Source: Apostichopus japonicus (Eukaryota > Echinodermata > Holothuroidea > Aspidochirotida > Stichopodidae). From it: a stretch of 64,000 nucleotides of DNA. The translations under genes were made by a program, and so were the position numbers. Position 1 is the stretch's first letter. The number at the start of each line of letters is the position of its first letter. The notes under the pieces are model-generated. The model did not search any database and was not told the origin of the DNA. It saw only the letters and a list, made by a program, of their open reading frames with translations. The DNA is taken from positions 4,310,001-4,374,000 of the forward strand of contig NC_092570.1 in the NCBI RefSeq assembly GCF_037975245.1, given 5' to 3'. Positions 63,903 through 64,000 of this stretch are shown here, piece after piece.

Positions 63903-64000
63903 GTGCGTGTAATTTTTTGTAAAATAAATTTTCAAAAAGAGTACACCATCATTCTGATAAAGTGAAGGTGAGAGGGGCACTCTGACTGCATCAATAGTCT

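Overview
This 64 kb window is animal nuclear DNA: AT-rich, with genes split into many small GT-AG exons, large introns, abundant microsatellites and many short transposons. I infer a marine deuterostome invertebrate, most likely an echinoderm. The grounds are the gene content, the tRNA-derived SINEs, a CR1/L2-like LINE tail and the frequent motif TAGGCCTA. The species cannot be named from the sequence alone.

Layout. Positions 1-1012 hold a LINE 3' end and a hAT-type MITE. Positions 2067-5480 (+) carry the translationally controlled tumour protein gene (TPT1/TCTP); its first coding exon lies left of the window and its last exon holds only the stop codon. About 5.6-16 kb is gene-poor and holds at least three inverted-repeat transposons. 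Positions 16064-33380 (-) carry a complete ECT2 gene: 20 coding exons, 879 codons, all junction phases consistent, with three BRCT repeats, an NLS linker, a DH (RhoGEF) domain, a PH domain and a basic tail. Positions 33.4-39.2 kb are the space between the divergent ECT2 and FAM20-like genes. Positions 39182-46031 and 51048-60679 (+) are two intact tandem FAM20-family secretory kinase genes of nine exons each, with the same phase at every junction. A broken third copy at 61721-62468 ends against a hAT-like element. Between the two intact genes lie a tRNA-derived SINE, two tandem U2 snRNA-like units on the minus strand and two hAT-like MITEs.

The three gene groups are functionally unrelated: a cytosolic growth and calcium-binding protein, a cytokinesis RhoGEF and Golgi kinases. 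The most unusual features are: (1) a ten-copy 68-bp minisatellite in ECT2 whose unit is a copy of a splice acceptor plus the first coding bases of the PH exon; (2) tandem U2 snRNA-like units; (3) a set of hAT-like MITEs, most with recognisable 8-bp target duplications, five of which share a hairpin core under different termini; (4) a Mutator-like element with iterated CGAATGACA motifs; (5) near-identity of the last exons of the FAM20 paralogues, suggesting gene conversion.

All assignments were made by reading and hand translation. No database search was run. Transcription starts and most UTRs are unresolved.
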